Assembly: GCF_963678635.1 (NCBI RefSeq)
Contig: NC_087064.1
Span: 622,001-686,000, forward strand
Direction: 5' to 3'
Origin: Symsagittifera roscoffensis
Lineage: Eukaryota > Xenacoelomorpha > Acoela > Convolutidae
Length of the DNA: 64,000 bases
Shown here one piece after another: positions 10,801 to 17,841 of this stretch. The position numbers and the translations under genes are program-made. The notes under the pieces were generated by a model. It ran no database searches, was not told the DNA's origin, and saw nothing but the letters and a program-made list of their open reading frames with translations. The stretch's first letter is position 1; every line of letters starts with the position of its first letter.

Positions 10801-13082
10801 TAATGAAGTTTCCAAACTTACATATAGTTTGGACTGCAGGAAAAAATCTTGCATTACCAGACACCTTAAGTCGAAATACACCACCTGAATTACTTACACG
10901 AAAAACAACAGTTGAAATACCCAAAAACATAAAATTCTACCTTGCAGAAAACGAAACATCACCCCGATTGGAATGCAAATATGCAGTAAAAACTGATATT
11001 GAACAATCACAAATAAATAATTTACAACATTTCCCACTTTATTTAGATTGTCAAAATAATCATTATGAAGTTGATCTACTTGGAACATCAACTTTCAAAC
11101 CAATCCCATATTCTCAATGGATAAAAAATAACACCCAACAAAAACGAACAAAACAACACCCGCCTAAGAAAGACCATTTTCCACTAATTGAAAAAGAAGA
11201 TTTAACTGATACAATAAATTTATCAGGACCACAAACAAATGATTCAAAATACACAATAAATCAAGTTTTTGACCTTCACGACCCACTTGATACAATACCC
11301 TTATCTAAATTCGAAATTGAAAACATTTTTCTCCCTCCAACAGAAACGATTACAATTTCAACACTGAAACAATATCAAAATCTTGACCCGATAATTAGAC
11401 AACTGAAATCATGGCACAAATATAAAACTAAACCTATCAAAGCAGATTCAACCATTCTAGGAAACAAAACACTCCTCCGATACTTTCGCAAATTTAACAA
11501 TACAACAATTAACGAAAATACAGACCTTTTAGAGTATAACCTAAATGAATCTACAGTTCCCTGTCTCCCTTTAAGTATGATTCTTATAGCTTTTAATATT
11601 TCACATACACAAAATATTAAAGGACACTCTGGATCAGAGAAAACATATTCAAATTTTATACAAAACTTTTATTTCCCAAATGCACCAATTTGGATAAAAG
11701 TACTATGCAATGACTGTATAGTATGTCAACTAAATAAACCTTACCCAAATCAAAAACAAATAGCACAAAAACAAGATTTTAAAGGACAAAGTTTGTACTT
11801 TAATCATCGTATCTCATTTGATACTAAAGGACCAATTTCACCCTCATCAGAAGGAAACTCGTACATTATGGTAATTGTTGACGCATTTACACATTATGTA
11901 GCACTTAACCCAGTACCACATTGTAACGCTTATTACGCTTACACAACACTCTATGAACACTGGATAGCAAAATTTGGACTACCAGAAATTTTAGTCACAG
12001 ACAATGGTACAGAATTCATAAATAATGAAATAATAACACTATGTCATTTATACAACATTAAACACAAACCACGTACATCTCATGCACCTTGGACAAACGG
12101 CTTAGTCGAAGGTATGAACCGTTCATTACAAGAATATCTTAGATGTATCATCAACGGAAATGATACAAAATATACCGAATGGTCAGCAGATGTAAAATTA
12201 TTTCCCTTAGCATATAATTCACAAATAACGACAACTTTAGGAATGTCACCATATGAAATGGTTTTTAACCAAAAACCACGCAAACCAATAATGTTTACAG
12301 CAAATTCTCATAAAAACGCACAAGGTTATTGTCAACCAAATAAAGATTCAATTTGTTATAACCTACCTTTACATACACACGATGAAGATCATTTTCATCA
12401 TCCACAAATTCTTAAACTAGCCTCCGGTACACACACCGAATGGATTCTAAATAGAGATAAAAAACACAATGAAATTTATCAAAAAATAACAAAAAAGTTA
12501 TTACAAAGACAAAACATTAATGAACAAATCAATTCACGTTTTACACCAGCCTCCGAATTAAAAATTGGAACATTTGTTTTAATACCTAATTTTAATACTC
12601 AAAAAGGAATTTCTAAAAAATTACAACCCCTTCGAAAAGGACCATACCAAATAATTGCAAAACCCACTGATGTCACATATAAAATTACCGACTCAAACAA
12701 AAAAGAAATCGTTCAACATCGAAACAACCTACTACCTTATTACCCAAAAGAATACGCACTCCGCGAATTAACTCAATTATATTCTTTCACAGGACTAAAA
12801 ATCATTCAAAATGAACCACATCTGAAAAACACAGAACAAAATGATAACCCCACCGAAAATCAAAACACAAAACCAATCGCCACCAAAATCAATACACAAA
12901 ACCATAAAGAATCACCAAAACAAAGAAAAAATAGAAAAATGACCGAACAAATAATACCCCAAGAACAAATCGACAAATCAGAAAATAGAAAAACAACAAG
13001 ACTCCGAAATCAACCACGTAAAAACTATAAAATATTCATCCCCCAATCTAAAATTTTAAAGAAAGTGGAATTTCAAAAGTAA
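4860..13082 (+). CDS. gag-pol: Gag-Pol polyprotein, 2740 aa, single frame
   Basis: One uninterrupted frame encodes the structural and replication proteins; no frameshift separates gag from pol. Residues 1-280 are a predicted globular N-terminus and 290-600 are Gln/Asn/Pro-rich. The capsid region (Retrotrans_gag-like, with AQKWFSVLP) spans about 600-790. A CCHC knuckle CNFCRRYGHSISEC is at C842-C855. An Asn/Arg/Ser/Tyr-rich stretch spans 870-1080. The aspartic protease has IDSGA at D1229. The reverse transcriptase spans about 1570-1800, with D1674 (TADMNSAY) and YLDD at 1737-1740. RNase H follows with D1886, E1929 and D1956. The integrase has H2249, H2256, C2286, C2289 and D2321-D2381-E2417, where the last spacing is exactly 35 residues. 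All catalytic residues are present. The start overlaps ORF1. The N-terminal 600 residues ahead of the capsid are unusually long. Confidence 0.95.
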   Translation: MSSTHTPGEETPDDDEIFPFIVDADTDRGQHIFCQNLLVNLFEPGISPCKTEFPDVKIKRQIIDHYLKVICNITQQYGIYSIEFTSPNHNNRKYTIQTDDLDLEFSKVFSEYIKSIQYHNSQRANSIFTNEVFAIIYSYISILENELPLTNVSPTETSKHLRVRHEITLLSSYLNIIKENFTKDDVSQHTKHDLQKILAWFIIDYFTHNIDLIAQARKNFRPQNSNDDTAITEQSDYVWDPEWSHPAFISFPQSISSQAISTISYIRDYVKVIPLTIDATPLNYNTFLPDTQNNSLNSTVIHNENLNGTRNLTQQDIQTPSHFINEEIVHTTTTQQSISPIRPNLTTPRNTNPSQTQVTLQSTVKPSVAPKYSHMDYQTYRPMTIPSKTRKTFTRNNFADHNYNYTHPSKTYNQPQRNFNQYTRSRNWDNPMTQPNPINFQTNPPQDHSENYPFFQQNKNKKQTSYQMDYLSSDDDFLQPDIFAPNTQEYRRQGIQRTRTNHRNFSPQPIDAQHQQPIQQQNLINTQSFQPIQQQNPMTAHSYQASQMQNEIPLPYYLQQHEITRNQLSNFSQMPNAAESLQMTMNPYLMGGSSITSNKPLMVFTGTDPEYSVEDYLNAVTANLILNIGPEPINTPLHQNWIHRRTALIQTTLDGAAQKWFSVLPQEIKSNWKRFTQEFSKMFDSERNKQQQRVLCNEIRRLPNETIKQIAVRIETLVRKAYSLNTHDYKNTKMTEILMMTLTPQLRKIAIKKRASHPSSIREPDLDFRKLVDKLEQAEITMKLEETENLKLQYVNRIETTPTNINNIQESETDLVEKITEILNIYEKNPNFKGKPSFKKWCNFCRRYGHSISECRQKQQDNQNKPQKYKEPNKSFYQYMKKDQTLPNKTVHSNNSSGKPLPNNTNYTRNQSPYNSSYRGRSPERRNTYNSSQNHYNRPNSRNNYSRSNSNTQRFVSRSNSQSRNNYYPNNQSRNSSYNRNRNYSYNRNRSYSNNRNQNYPNNRSRNNSYNRSNYNRPNSNYQNRSRNNSQNRHPSYNNRYRNYSQSPHRNNNNYNNSNNRHRSSTPKHQRQINQVQSNPETTSDPPGIDDTVTDTLQLNQINCTSSDSESDTENTLSINMIKVENDYESVIYEQPFPSHIYENQSEFLQNYYTTPINSTPTTQETNAKNTTEQPNQNVKTKCLNTNHIYQNIQKEQPKEKIWTIPFLLESPRNKEFQPPDLEIDFLIDSGAESNIINIPTWNEIKTLHPKLTPLETSSKLATAQGSTLINYGKIQLFLLPTRTMEQSKILNKPFKQIFHITDIKYNIIGIPFISKYIPTINILNSKILIKDKYTKTKETSLTFFQRLNKQPPFFSKFYPIFNQQRKHLKPLSGNIYNFSIKQVHQYDKEQNKQKFYMSEFEFKPIHKFFKITISSIKYLKNSNSDIISLHVYNNTPYQVTLPLGLLGYCETNATISPIHEKAYRVNNILQLLDICQSTILNEELSINNIISNENRNTDYFTKTPYFKPTFNISNYTEDQQKFLTMFNFQHSQITQDEFEKLAKQLIKYSSVYATSKFDVGKISSSLHLPLKPDAVFKKQRASKVPIHLHDKVNRLLDILEQYNIISPVNKEEQPKGNTFINPVIILAKGESLKIVLDARYLNSLIDESKCNWPIEPIQVILTKINGKYFTTADMNSAYNQMPLDEQSRRLTQFVIGNQQYEFNRLFYGISIGPAAFSAFMSKIFRPLILKKNAITYLDDVFMQSQTKDEMFKVLEKYHQILQNENLKAAPDKSHFFLTRVKFLGHNIERKTITPLKSRIDAIQKLQPPTNKKKIEEFLGMLNFLSKYVYKMQLYLRPFYNILRQQNNFEWNIEHQTRFEEIKKLLTEQISNTIPDSNQPFYAMCDASNFGIGAALLQSHNGTNKMNLISANSRLFTQAELRLSTLMRECTAIIYTLTEYEFLILGSKHPTVLFTDHKPIIFLFTQKSNPNHRVYRFQLILMKFPNLHIVWTAGKNLALPDTLSRNTPPELLTRKTTVEIPKNIKFYLAENETSPRLECKYAVKTDIEQSQINNLQHFPLYLDCQNNHYEVDLLGTSTFKPIPYSQWIKNNTQQKRTKQHPPKKDHFPLIEKEDLTDTINLSGPQTNDSKYTINQVFDLHDPLDTIPLSKFEIENIFLPPTETITISTLKQYQNLDPIIRQLKSWHKYKTKPIKADSTILGNKTLLRYFRKFNNTTINENTDLLEYNLNESTVPCLPLSMILIAFNISHTQNIKGHSGSEKTYSNFIQNFYFPNAPIWIKVLCNDCIVCQLNKPYPNQKQIAQKQDFKGQSLYFNHRISFDTKGPISPSSEGNSYIMVIVDAFTHYVALNPVPHCNAYYAYTTLYEHWIAKFGLPEILVTDNGTEFINNEIITLCHLYNIKHKPRTSHAPWTNGLVEGMNRSLQEYLRCIINGNDTKYTEWSADVKLFPLAYNSQITTTLGMSPYEMVFNQKPRKPIMFTANSHKNAQGYCQPNKDSICYNLPLHTHDEDHFHHPQILKLASGTHTEWILNRDKKHNEIYQKITKKLLQRQNINEQINSRFTPASELKIGTFVLIPNFNTQKGISKKLQPLRKGPYQIIAKPTDVTYKITDSNKKEIVQHRNNLLPYYPKEYALRELTQLYSFTGLKIIQNEPHLKNTEQNDNPTENQNTKPIATKINTQNHKESPKQRKNRKMTEQIIPQEQIDKSENRKTTRLRNQPRKNYKIFIPQSKILKKVEFQK
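4876..4890 (+). promoter_or_regulatory. Candidate splice donor at the start of gag-pol
   Basis: CCAG|GTGAAG (exon end 4881) matches the donor consensus and is kept in element 2. It cuts the gag frame after codon 7 in phase 1 and the ORF1 frame just before its stop. Candidate acceptors that restore the gag frame in phase 1 lie at 13699 (in ORF3) and 14234 (in ORF5). No transcript evidence is available here. Confidence 0.4.
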
Positions 13083-13680
13083 TTTTAACATTATACTTCA
13101 CTATCTTGAAACCTTTGAAACATTTTTCATTTACATTTTTCAAAATAACATGCTGACAAGTACGTAATAATTCTAGTTCAAAATAGACCAATAGGATTCA
13201 TCCAATCCGTCACTTTCTCTAACTCAAACTAAGACCAATTAGACGAATCATATAGAACTCCAGGCACATCTTTAACTATAACTTTACGACCTCCAGGTCA
13301 AAAATAAGCAAACCACTCCAACTTGACAACTAAAATAAATATCACCATAGTACCGTACCCCTCCCTTATCTAATAACCCAAAGATCAACAATATTTCCCC
13401 AACTCAGACCACGAATACCCCCAAAGCAAATTTGTTAACTTAGCCTAAAGTAACAAAATGAACATTTTAATTAGCCTAAAGTATAAAAATCTCACCATAC
13501 CCCGGATCATTTGACAAACAAAAATAAAGAAAAAGACGACCTCCCGATCACCATAAAAATTGCCCCCAACAAATTTTTACAAAACTCAACCCACTTGTCA
13601 AAAAACTAATAAATAATTCGACCACACTAGAAAATCGCCTCAAACAGCAAAAAATATTCGACCAAGAGATCATTTCTTAA
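13083..13680 (+). other. Spacer between pol and the accessory/env region
   Basis: About 600 nt with no ORF conserved between copies. It contains two TTAGCCTAAAGTA strings (about 13439 and 13472) and two CTCCAGG(C/T) strings about 42 nt apart, all kept in element 2. It would be intronic in any spliced subgenomic RNA. No function assigned. Confidence 0.5.
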
Positions 13681-14096
13681 ATGCTCTTCTCTCAAACAGT
13701 TGCTCAAATACTTATAAATTTTAAACATTTTTTTTCAATACTTGAAGCCTTTATAATATTTCTTTTTGATATACTTGAATCTTTTCTAATAATCCTAATC
13801 ATTTTTTGTAACATTTTTTTAATTTTCTACACTATACTCGAACTATTCCTCCAACTTTCCAAAACCCTTGAATATATCCACAGGTACGATTTTAACAACT
13901 TGTCTAAATGATACGAACAATTTTCAGTAGAACTGATATTTTTTTATTGTTTGTAATTTTCATAACATTTTTATCATCCCTCATTTTGACCATATGTAAA
14001 TGTATAAAGAAAGCAATCATCACATTTGCCCTAGCAACAATTTTCCTAATTATTTTTTTGGAAGAATATTATAATAAACACAAATTTTCTCACTAA
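13681..14096 (+). CDS. ORF3/ORF4: small multi-pass membrane protein, probably one spliced gene
   Basis: Unspliced, there are two ORFs: ORF3 (13681-13911, 76 aa) and ORF4 (13908-14096, 62 aa), overlapping by ATGA. A predicted intron, CACAG|GTACGA at 13884 to TTTTCAG at 13927 (44 nt), would join them in frame into about 123 residues. In element 2 the same sites bound 43 nt, and the join is still in frame. Both ORF3 stop codons lie inside the intron. Hydrophobic stretches cover ORF3 residues 17-60 and ORF4 residues 10-30 and 36-52, giving three or four membrane helices, with a short basic link (CKCIKK). The product has no recognised family. Viroporin-like or Env-accessory roles are guesses. An internal acceptor CTCAAACAG at 13699 could instead splice to the gag start codon. 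Confidence 0.65.
13884..13927 (+). other. Predicted 44-nt intron joining ORF3 and ORF4
   Basis: The donor is CAG|GTACGA and the acceptor ATTTTCAG|T. Exon phases match in both elements although the intron differs by one nucleotide in length (44 here, 43 at 34532-34574), and the premature stops sit within it. It is short but within the range of the smallest animal introns. Confidence 0.55.
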
Positions 14097-14104
14097 AGTA
14101 ATAA

Positions 14105-15235
14105 TTCAAAAAACTATCAAAAATTGCTACTCAACAGTCACAAAGTCAGTCTTCACCGACATCATCCCAAGATAATCCAACACCACCTTCAACTACTCAA
14201 AATCCTCAAACATCTACACGAATTTCTTTTCAAGATAATCCATACACTTTTGAAGAACGGCACGCTCGTTTATCTGAACCACTAGAACCAGTTCAACGAC
14301 AAGCATCTCTAAGTGAACCAACATATAATCTTTACCCAACACTACCACAAGAACTAAGTAGAATACGAAACCTTAGTCAAAACCAAAACACAACAGAAAT
14401 AAATAGACAAATTATACATCCTCGACGAAATAGAAATTTTCAAACTCCCCGAGTTCATTTCGAAATACCTCAATCACCATCACAAACCACTCCAGAAAAC
14501 ACCACTGGTATCACACCAGAAACTCCTACACTTTTTTCACAACGAAGCACTTCAAGTCTACCCTCAGACTACTTAGGTTCAACACCAACATCTGAACAAG
14601 CACGAGAAAATCCTTTTAACCCCCCAAACCTAACATCACGACTGCCATATTGGACTACACATTCATTCACACAAGGTGAACCAAATTTAGTCAATGACCC
14701 CATAGACATTTCTACAGATACAACATCTTCATCACTACCCGAAACATTATCACTCCCATCAACACCATCAATTAGTCAAATCTCACCGACACCTTTTAAC
14801 TTGACATTTCCAAACAACCTCGACGCAAGATACCGAGAACAATCATTAACAAATATCCCTTTAAGATTAGATTGGAATACATTCACAGCACCTCCACCAT
14901 TATTTGGACAACATCAAGAAAGTAACCGCCTTCATAACTGGGCACTTAATAGATTACAATATCGCCAAGATATTCACAACGATATCCGCGATCACAATAT
15001 TCAAATACTCCAACAAAACAGTTTACAATTAAAGTTTGAAATCACAGTTAAATTAAACAATATTACACAACATCCCTACCCATTAAACCCACCTAACATA
15101 ACAGCTCAATCACTACCACCACCGTTTATAACTACTGAAGTAATATATAAATACGACAGATATACCAAAAACACAATTGGTTACATTACATTTTATAACC
15201 CATACTCAGGATTATCATACACATGTATATTCTAA
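14105..15235 (+). CDS. ORF5: 376-codon frame without any ATG; Ser/Thr/Pro-rich N-terminus plus C-terminal domain
   Basis: The frame is open from just after a TAA (14102-14104) to a TAA at 15233-15235 and contains no methionine codon in any position I translated. Residues 1-240 are rich in Ser, Thr, Pro and Gln, with repeated SQ/TP strings; the last 130 residues look globular (from about LDARYRE through to an aromatic C-terminus). It overlaps the Env ORF by 13 nt. It is intact in element 2 (34751-35884) with the same upstream stop and also no ATG start, so it is a real coding region that must be reached by splicing, frameshifting or non-AUG initiation. An acceptor TTTCTTTTCAAG at 14234 is in the phase needed to join to the donor at 4881. 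No family recognised. Confidence 0.6.
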   Translation, partial: FKKLSKIATQQSQSQSSPTSSQDNPTPPSTTQNPQTSTRISFQDNPYTFEERHARLSEPLEPVQRQASLSEPTYNLYPTLPQELSRIRNLSQNQNTTEINRQIIHPRRNRNFQTPRVHFEIPQSPSQTTPENTTGITPETPTLFSQRSTSSLPSDYLGSTPTSEQARENPFNPPNLTSRLPYWTTHSFTQGEPNLVNDPIDISTDTTSSSLPETLSLPSTPSISQISPTPFNLTFPNNLDARYREQSLTNIPLRLDWNTFTAPPPLFGQHQESNRLHNWALNRLQYRQDIHNDIRDHNIQILQQNSLQLKFEITVKLNNITQHPYPLNPPNITAQSLPPPFITTEVIYKYDRYTKNTIGYITFYNPYSGLSYTCIF

Positions 15236-17841
15236 AATTATTAATTTTTTTCCATATCCTTTTTCTAGTAACCTCAAATCAAAACATAAACCCTTCCCCC
15301 CGTACAGGACCACAAGATTTATTAGTAACACATTACGATTGCGAAGAAAATGAACAAAAAACACTACACAAATATGCAATAAATCAAGTATCACAATGTG
15401 AAACAGAACCACAAGCTATAGAAACCACAAATGTAATAGCAACACTCTATTCAAAAGCCCGAGCAACAACAGTTACAGGTTATAAATTCACAGCAACATT
15501 TTCCGAAAAGAAAGTACATTGTTCACAAGTCTCGAACGGAAACAAAAACCGACTTGACCATGAATCATTCTATCAGAGTAATATAGAACGTCTTTTACAT
15601 CTCAATCCCGACGATTGTAAAAATGAATTACTTAGACTAAACATCACACAAAATAAAAACTCCCAAAGAAAGTTAGTTAACTTTCAAGTTTTTTCAGACT
15701 CTGTACATCAATCACAACTTGAAAGACACCAAGGACATATAAAACTAGACGAAAAATACCCGTATAACGGCGCACACGGACGATTAACCTATGACCTACA
15801 CGATAAACATTGGATACCACACATTGGTATAAATGACCCATCAAACTGCAAAGCAGACACAAAAAATAAAGGATACCAAGAAATAATGTTTTTCGATTGG
15901 AAAATACAACTCGAAAAAATACAACTAACACGAGATTTATCAGATAATACAATGATCTATCAAGGAATCCGATTACCTTGTAAAAATGATCAAGGTTATT
16001 GCGACCCTACAACGAGAAAACAAGCAACAATTGTTTGGTTCCCCGAAGATACATGTACAACATTTCAAGTAGCAAAAATACACGCTCGTATGATAAAATT
16101 TCACGAAAAATATTTTATACAATCAATTCCATATGAACAAGTCCATCCATCACGAAAACTAAGTTCTAATTTTAGAAACATAGACAATATAGAAAATAAA
16201 TTGACACGTTTTCAAATATATCAAGAAACAGAACTTGCATGTAAATACAGGAATCCACTTCACAGAACACAATACTCTGAAATATTAGTTGAATACGAAA
16301 AAGGATTCGACATGACCACTGGAAAAGTAAAAATCGACCCATATGCCACAGGTCATCCTCTAAACGAAGGAACATCCTATATACCAGTTAATTTTGAAAA
16401 AAGCAACGGACAACCTGGTGGACATCTAAAACCCCATGACACCAGAAGCACACGCTTACAAGAATTATCACTAATGAATACTACATATTTCGGTAATATC
16501 CACTATGATATTCATTTAGATATGAAACTAGATTATACAATTAGCCGAATTTTTCAAGAAATGTCACTCTCCGAATTAGAAACACTACACCACCTATGCG
16601 AATTAGAACGAACACAAATATTACAATCACTTGCACTAGCAGTATTAAAAATACCCTATGCAGGATACTTATTATCTGGAAATAGATCAAATTTTTTAGA
16701 CTATGAAGGAAACATCTTATGGTTTTATACCTGTACTAAAAAAGTATCACCACTATACGTTTTTGAAGATAAACGATGTTATAAAAGAATCCCTATCTTT
16801 TATAAGAATAAAGTACATTTCGTGGATACACTTTCACGAAGAACCTATTTCTGGGATACCGCAGTCCCATGTGGATCAGAAAATAGCCACAATGTAGTAC
16901 AACTAAACCCTGATGAAAATAAATATTATCTTCTCACTCCATATCCCACATTAATGCAATCACTCAAAAAATTTTCACCAGAAAGCATTCGCGCTATTGC
17001 TCGAAACCCAAATATAGACTTACAATCAATAGGAATCTATTCAAAATCAGATATTCAACATCACATTAGAACACAACAATTCCAAGAATTATTAACACAA
17101 ATGGACACTATACAAAGACAATCAATAGACCAAAATTTACGCAAACTTGCAGAAACCGCAGGATTTGCCGATATCTACACGCAAGACTATAGCGGATATT
17201 TTAAAGACATTAAAGATTATATATATCTAAACGGTGAAAAATACCGTCCCCAAGATATATCACCAATTAACATTTTTAGCTTTGTTACACTCAAAAATGA
17301 GATCCTCGATTTTCTAGGATGGCCCTACTACATCTTAGAAAAATTGACTATTTTATACGCAATGTTTAACTTTATTGGATTTCTTTTCTCACTTTTAAAA
17401 GGAATCTACAACACATGTGCTATACACACACAAGTCAATCGACAAGCAAGTGTAGCACGCATACTCTTTGCAGGATTTTTTGGAATCTTTTCTACATCTA
17501 TAAACAAAATTCTTTTAGACGCACAAATAAAAGAATATAACACAAAAATAGCAACACGACAAAATACATACGACGAAGAACATAACAATGTAGACATAAC
17601 GCCAACGGCACCACAATTACCAGCCCTACCAAATAACCATCCACTATCCCTAGTCCCACGAAATTTTCGAAATTTAGCCATCACACATAATCCAAATTTT
17701 CGACTCACCACATCACAAAGTCCCATCCAACATATAATGACACACCAGTCACAAGATGATAATACTTATGAACAAATTATTGAACAACCCCATACCACCG
17801 CTTTTCAGTCTCAAAATAATCATTTTTTTAGCCCACGATGA
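15223..17841 (+). CDS. env: Env-like membrane glycoprotein, 872 aa
   Basis: It starts at an ATG inside the end of ORF5. Residues 1-18 form a signal peptide (MYILKLLIFFHILFLVTSN). A large cysteine-containing ectodomain follows with NxS/T sequons (NIT, NTT, NRS). A hydrophobic stretch lies near 470-486, a transmembrane helix at about 708-725 and a second hydrophobic segment at 744-760. A polar tail runs to residue 872. The tail has PTAP at 794-797, the classic TSG101-binding late motif, and YEQI at 849-852, a YxxPhi sorting motif; both are kept in element 2. No clear furin site is visible. The ectodomain string ATIVWFPEDTC resembles a pattern in some class III (gB/chuvirus-like) glycoproteins, a weak impression only. 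The presumed role is cell entry or membrane fusion. The stop overlaps the ORF7 start as ATGA. Confidence 0.75.
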   Translation: MYILKLLIFFHILFLVTSNQNINPSPRTGPQDLLVTHYDCEENEQKTLHKYAINQVSQCETEPQAIETTNVIATLYSKARATTVTGYKFTATFSEKKVHCSQVSNGNKNRLDHESFYQSNIERLLHLNPDDCKNELLRLNITQNKNSQRKLVNFQVFSDSVHQSQLERHQGHIKLDEKYPYNGAHGRLTYDLHDKHWIPHIGINDPSNCKADTKNKGYQEIMFFDWKIQLEKIQLTRDLSDNTMIYQGIRLPCKNDQGYCDPTTRKQATIVWFPEDTCTTFQVAKIHARMIKFHEKYFIQSIPYEQVHPSRKLSSNFRNIDNIENKLTRFQIYQETELACKYRNPLHRTQYSEILVEYEKGFDMTTGKVKIDPYATGHPLNEGTSYIPVNFEKSNGQPGGHLKPHDTRSTRLQELSLMNTTYFGNIHYDIHLDMKLDYTISRIFQEMSLSELETLHHLCELERTQILQSLALAVLKIPYAGYLLSGNRSNFLDYEGNILWFYTCTKKVSPLYVFEDKRCYKRIPIFYKNKVHFVDTLSRRTYFWDTAVPCGSENSHNVVQLNPDENKYYLLTPYPTLMQSLKKFSPESIRAIARNPNIDLQSIGIYSKSDIQHHIRTQQFQELLTQMDTIQRQSIDQNLRKLAETAGFADIYTQDYSGYFKDIKDYIYLNGEKYRPQDISPINIFSFVTLKNEILDFLGWPYYILEKLTILYAMFNFIGFLFSLLKGIYNTCAIHTQVNRQASVARILFAGFFGIFSTSINKILLDAQIKEYNTKIATRQNTYDEEHNNVDITPTAPQLPALPNNHPLSLVPRNFRNLAITHNPNFRLTTSQSPIQHIMTHQSQDDNTYEQIIEQPHTTAFQSQNNHFFSPR

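Noticed and set aside
15255-15275. Splice acceptor TTTTTCTAG inside the Env signal peptide
   Set aside because: It is acceptor-like, but use with the gag donor would remove the signal peptide; the T-rich codons of a hydrophobic leader explain it.
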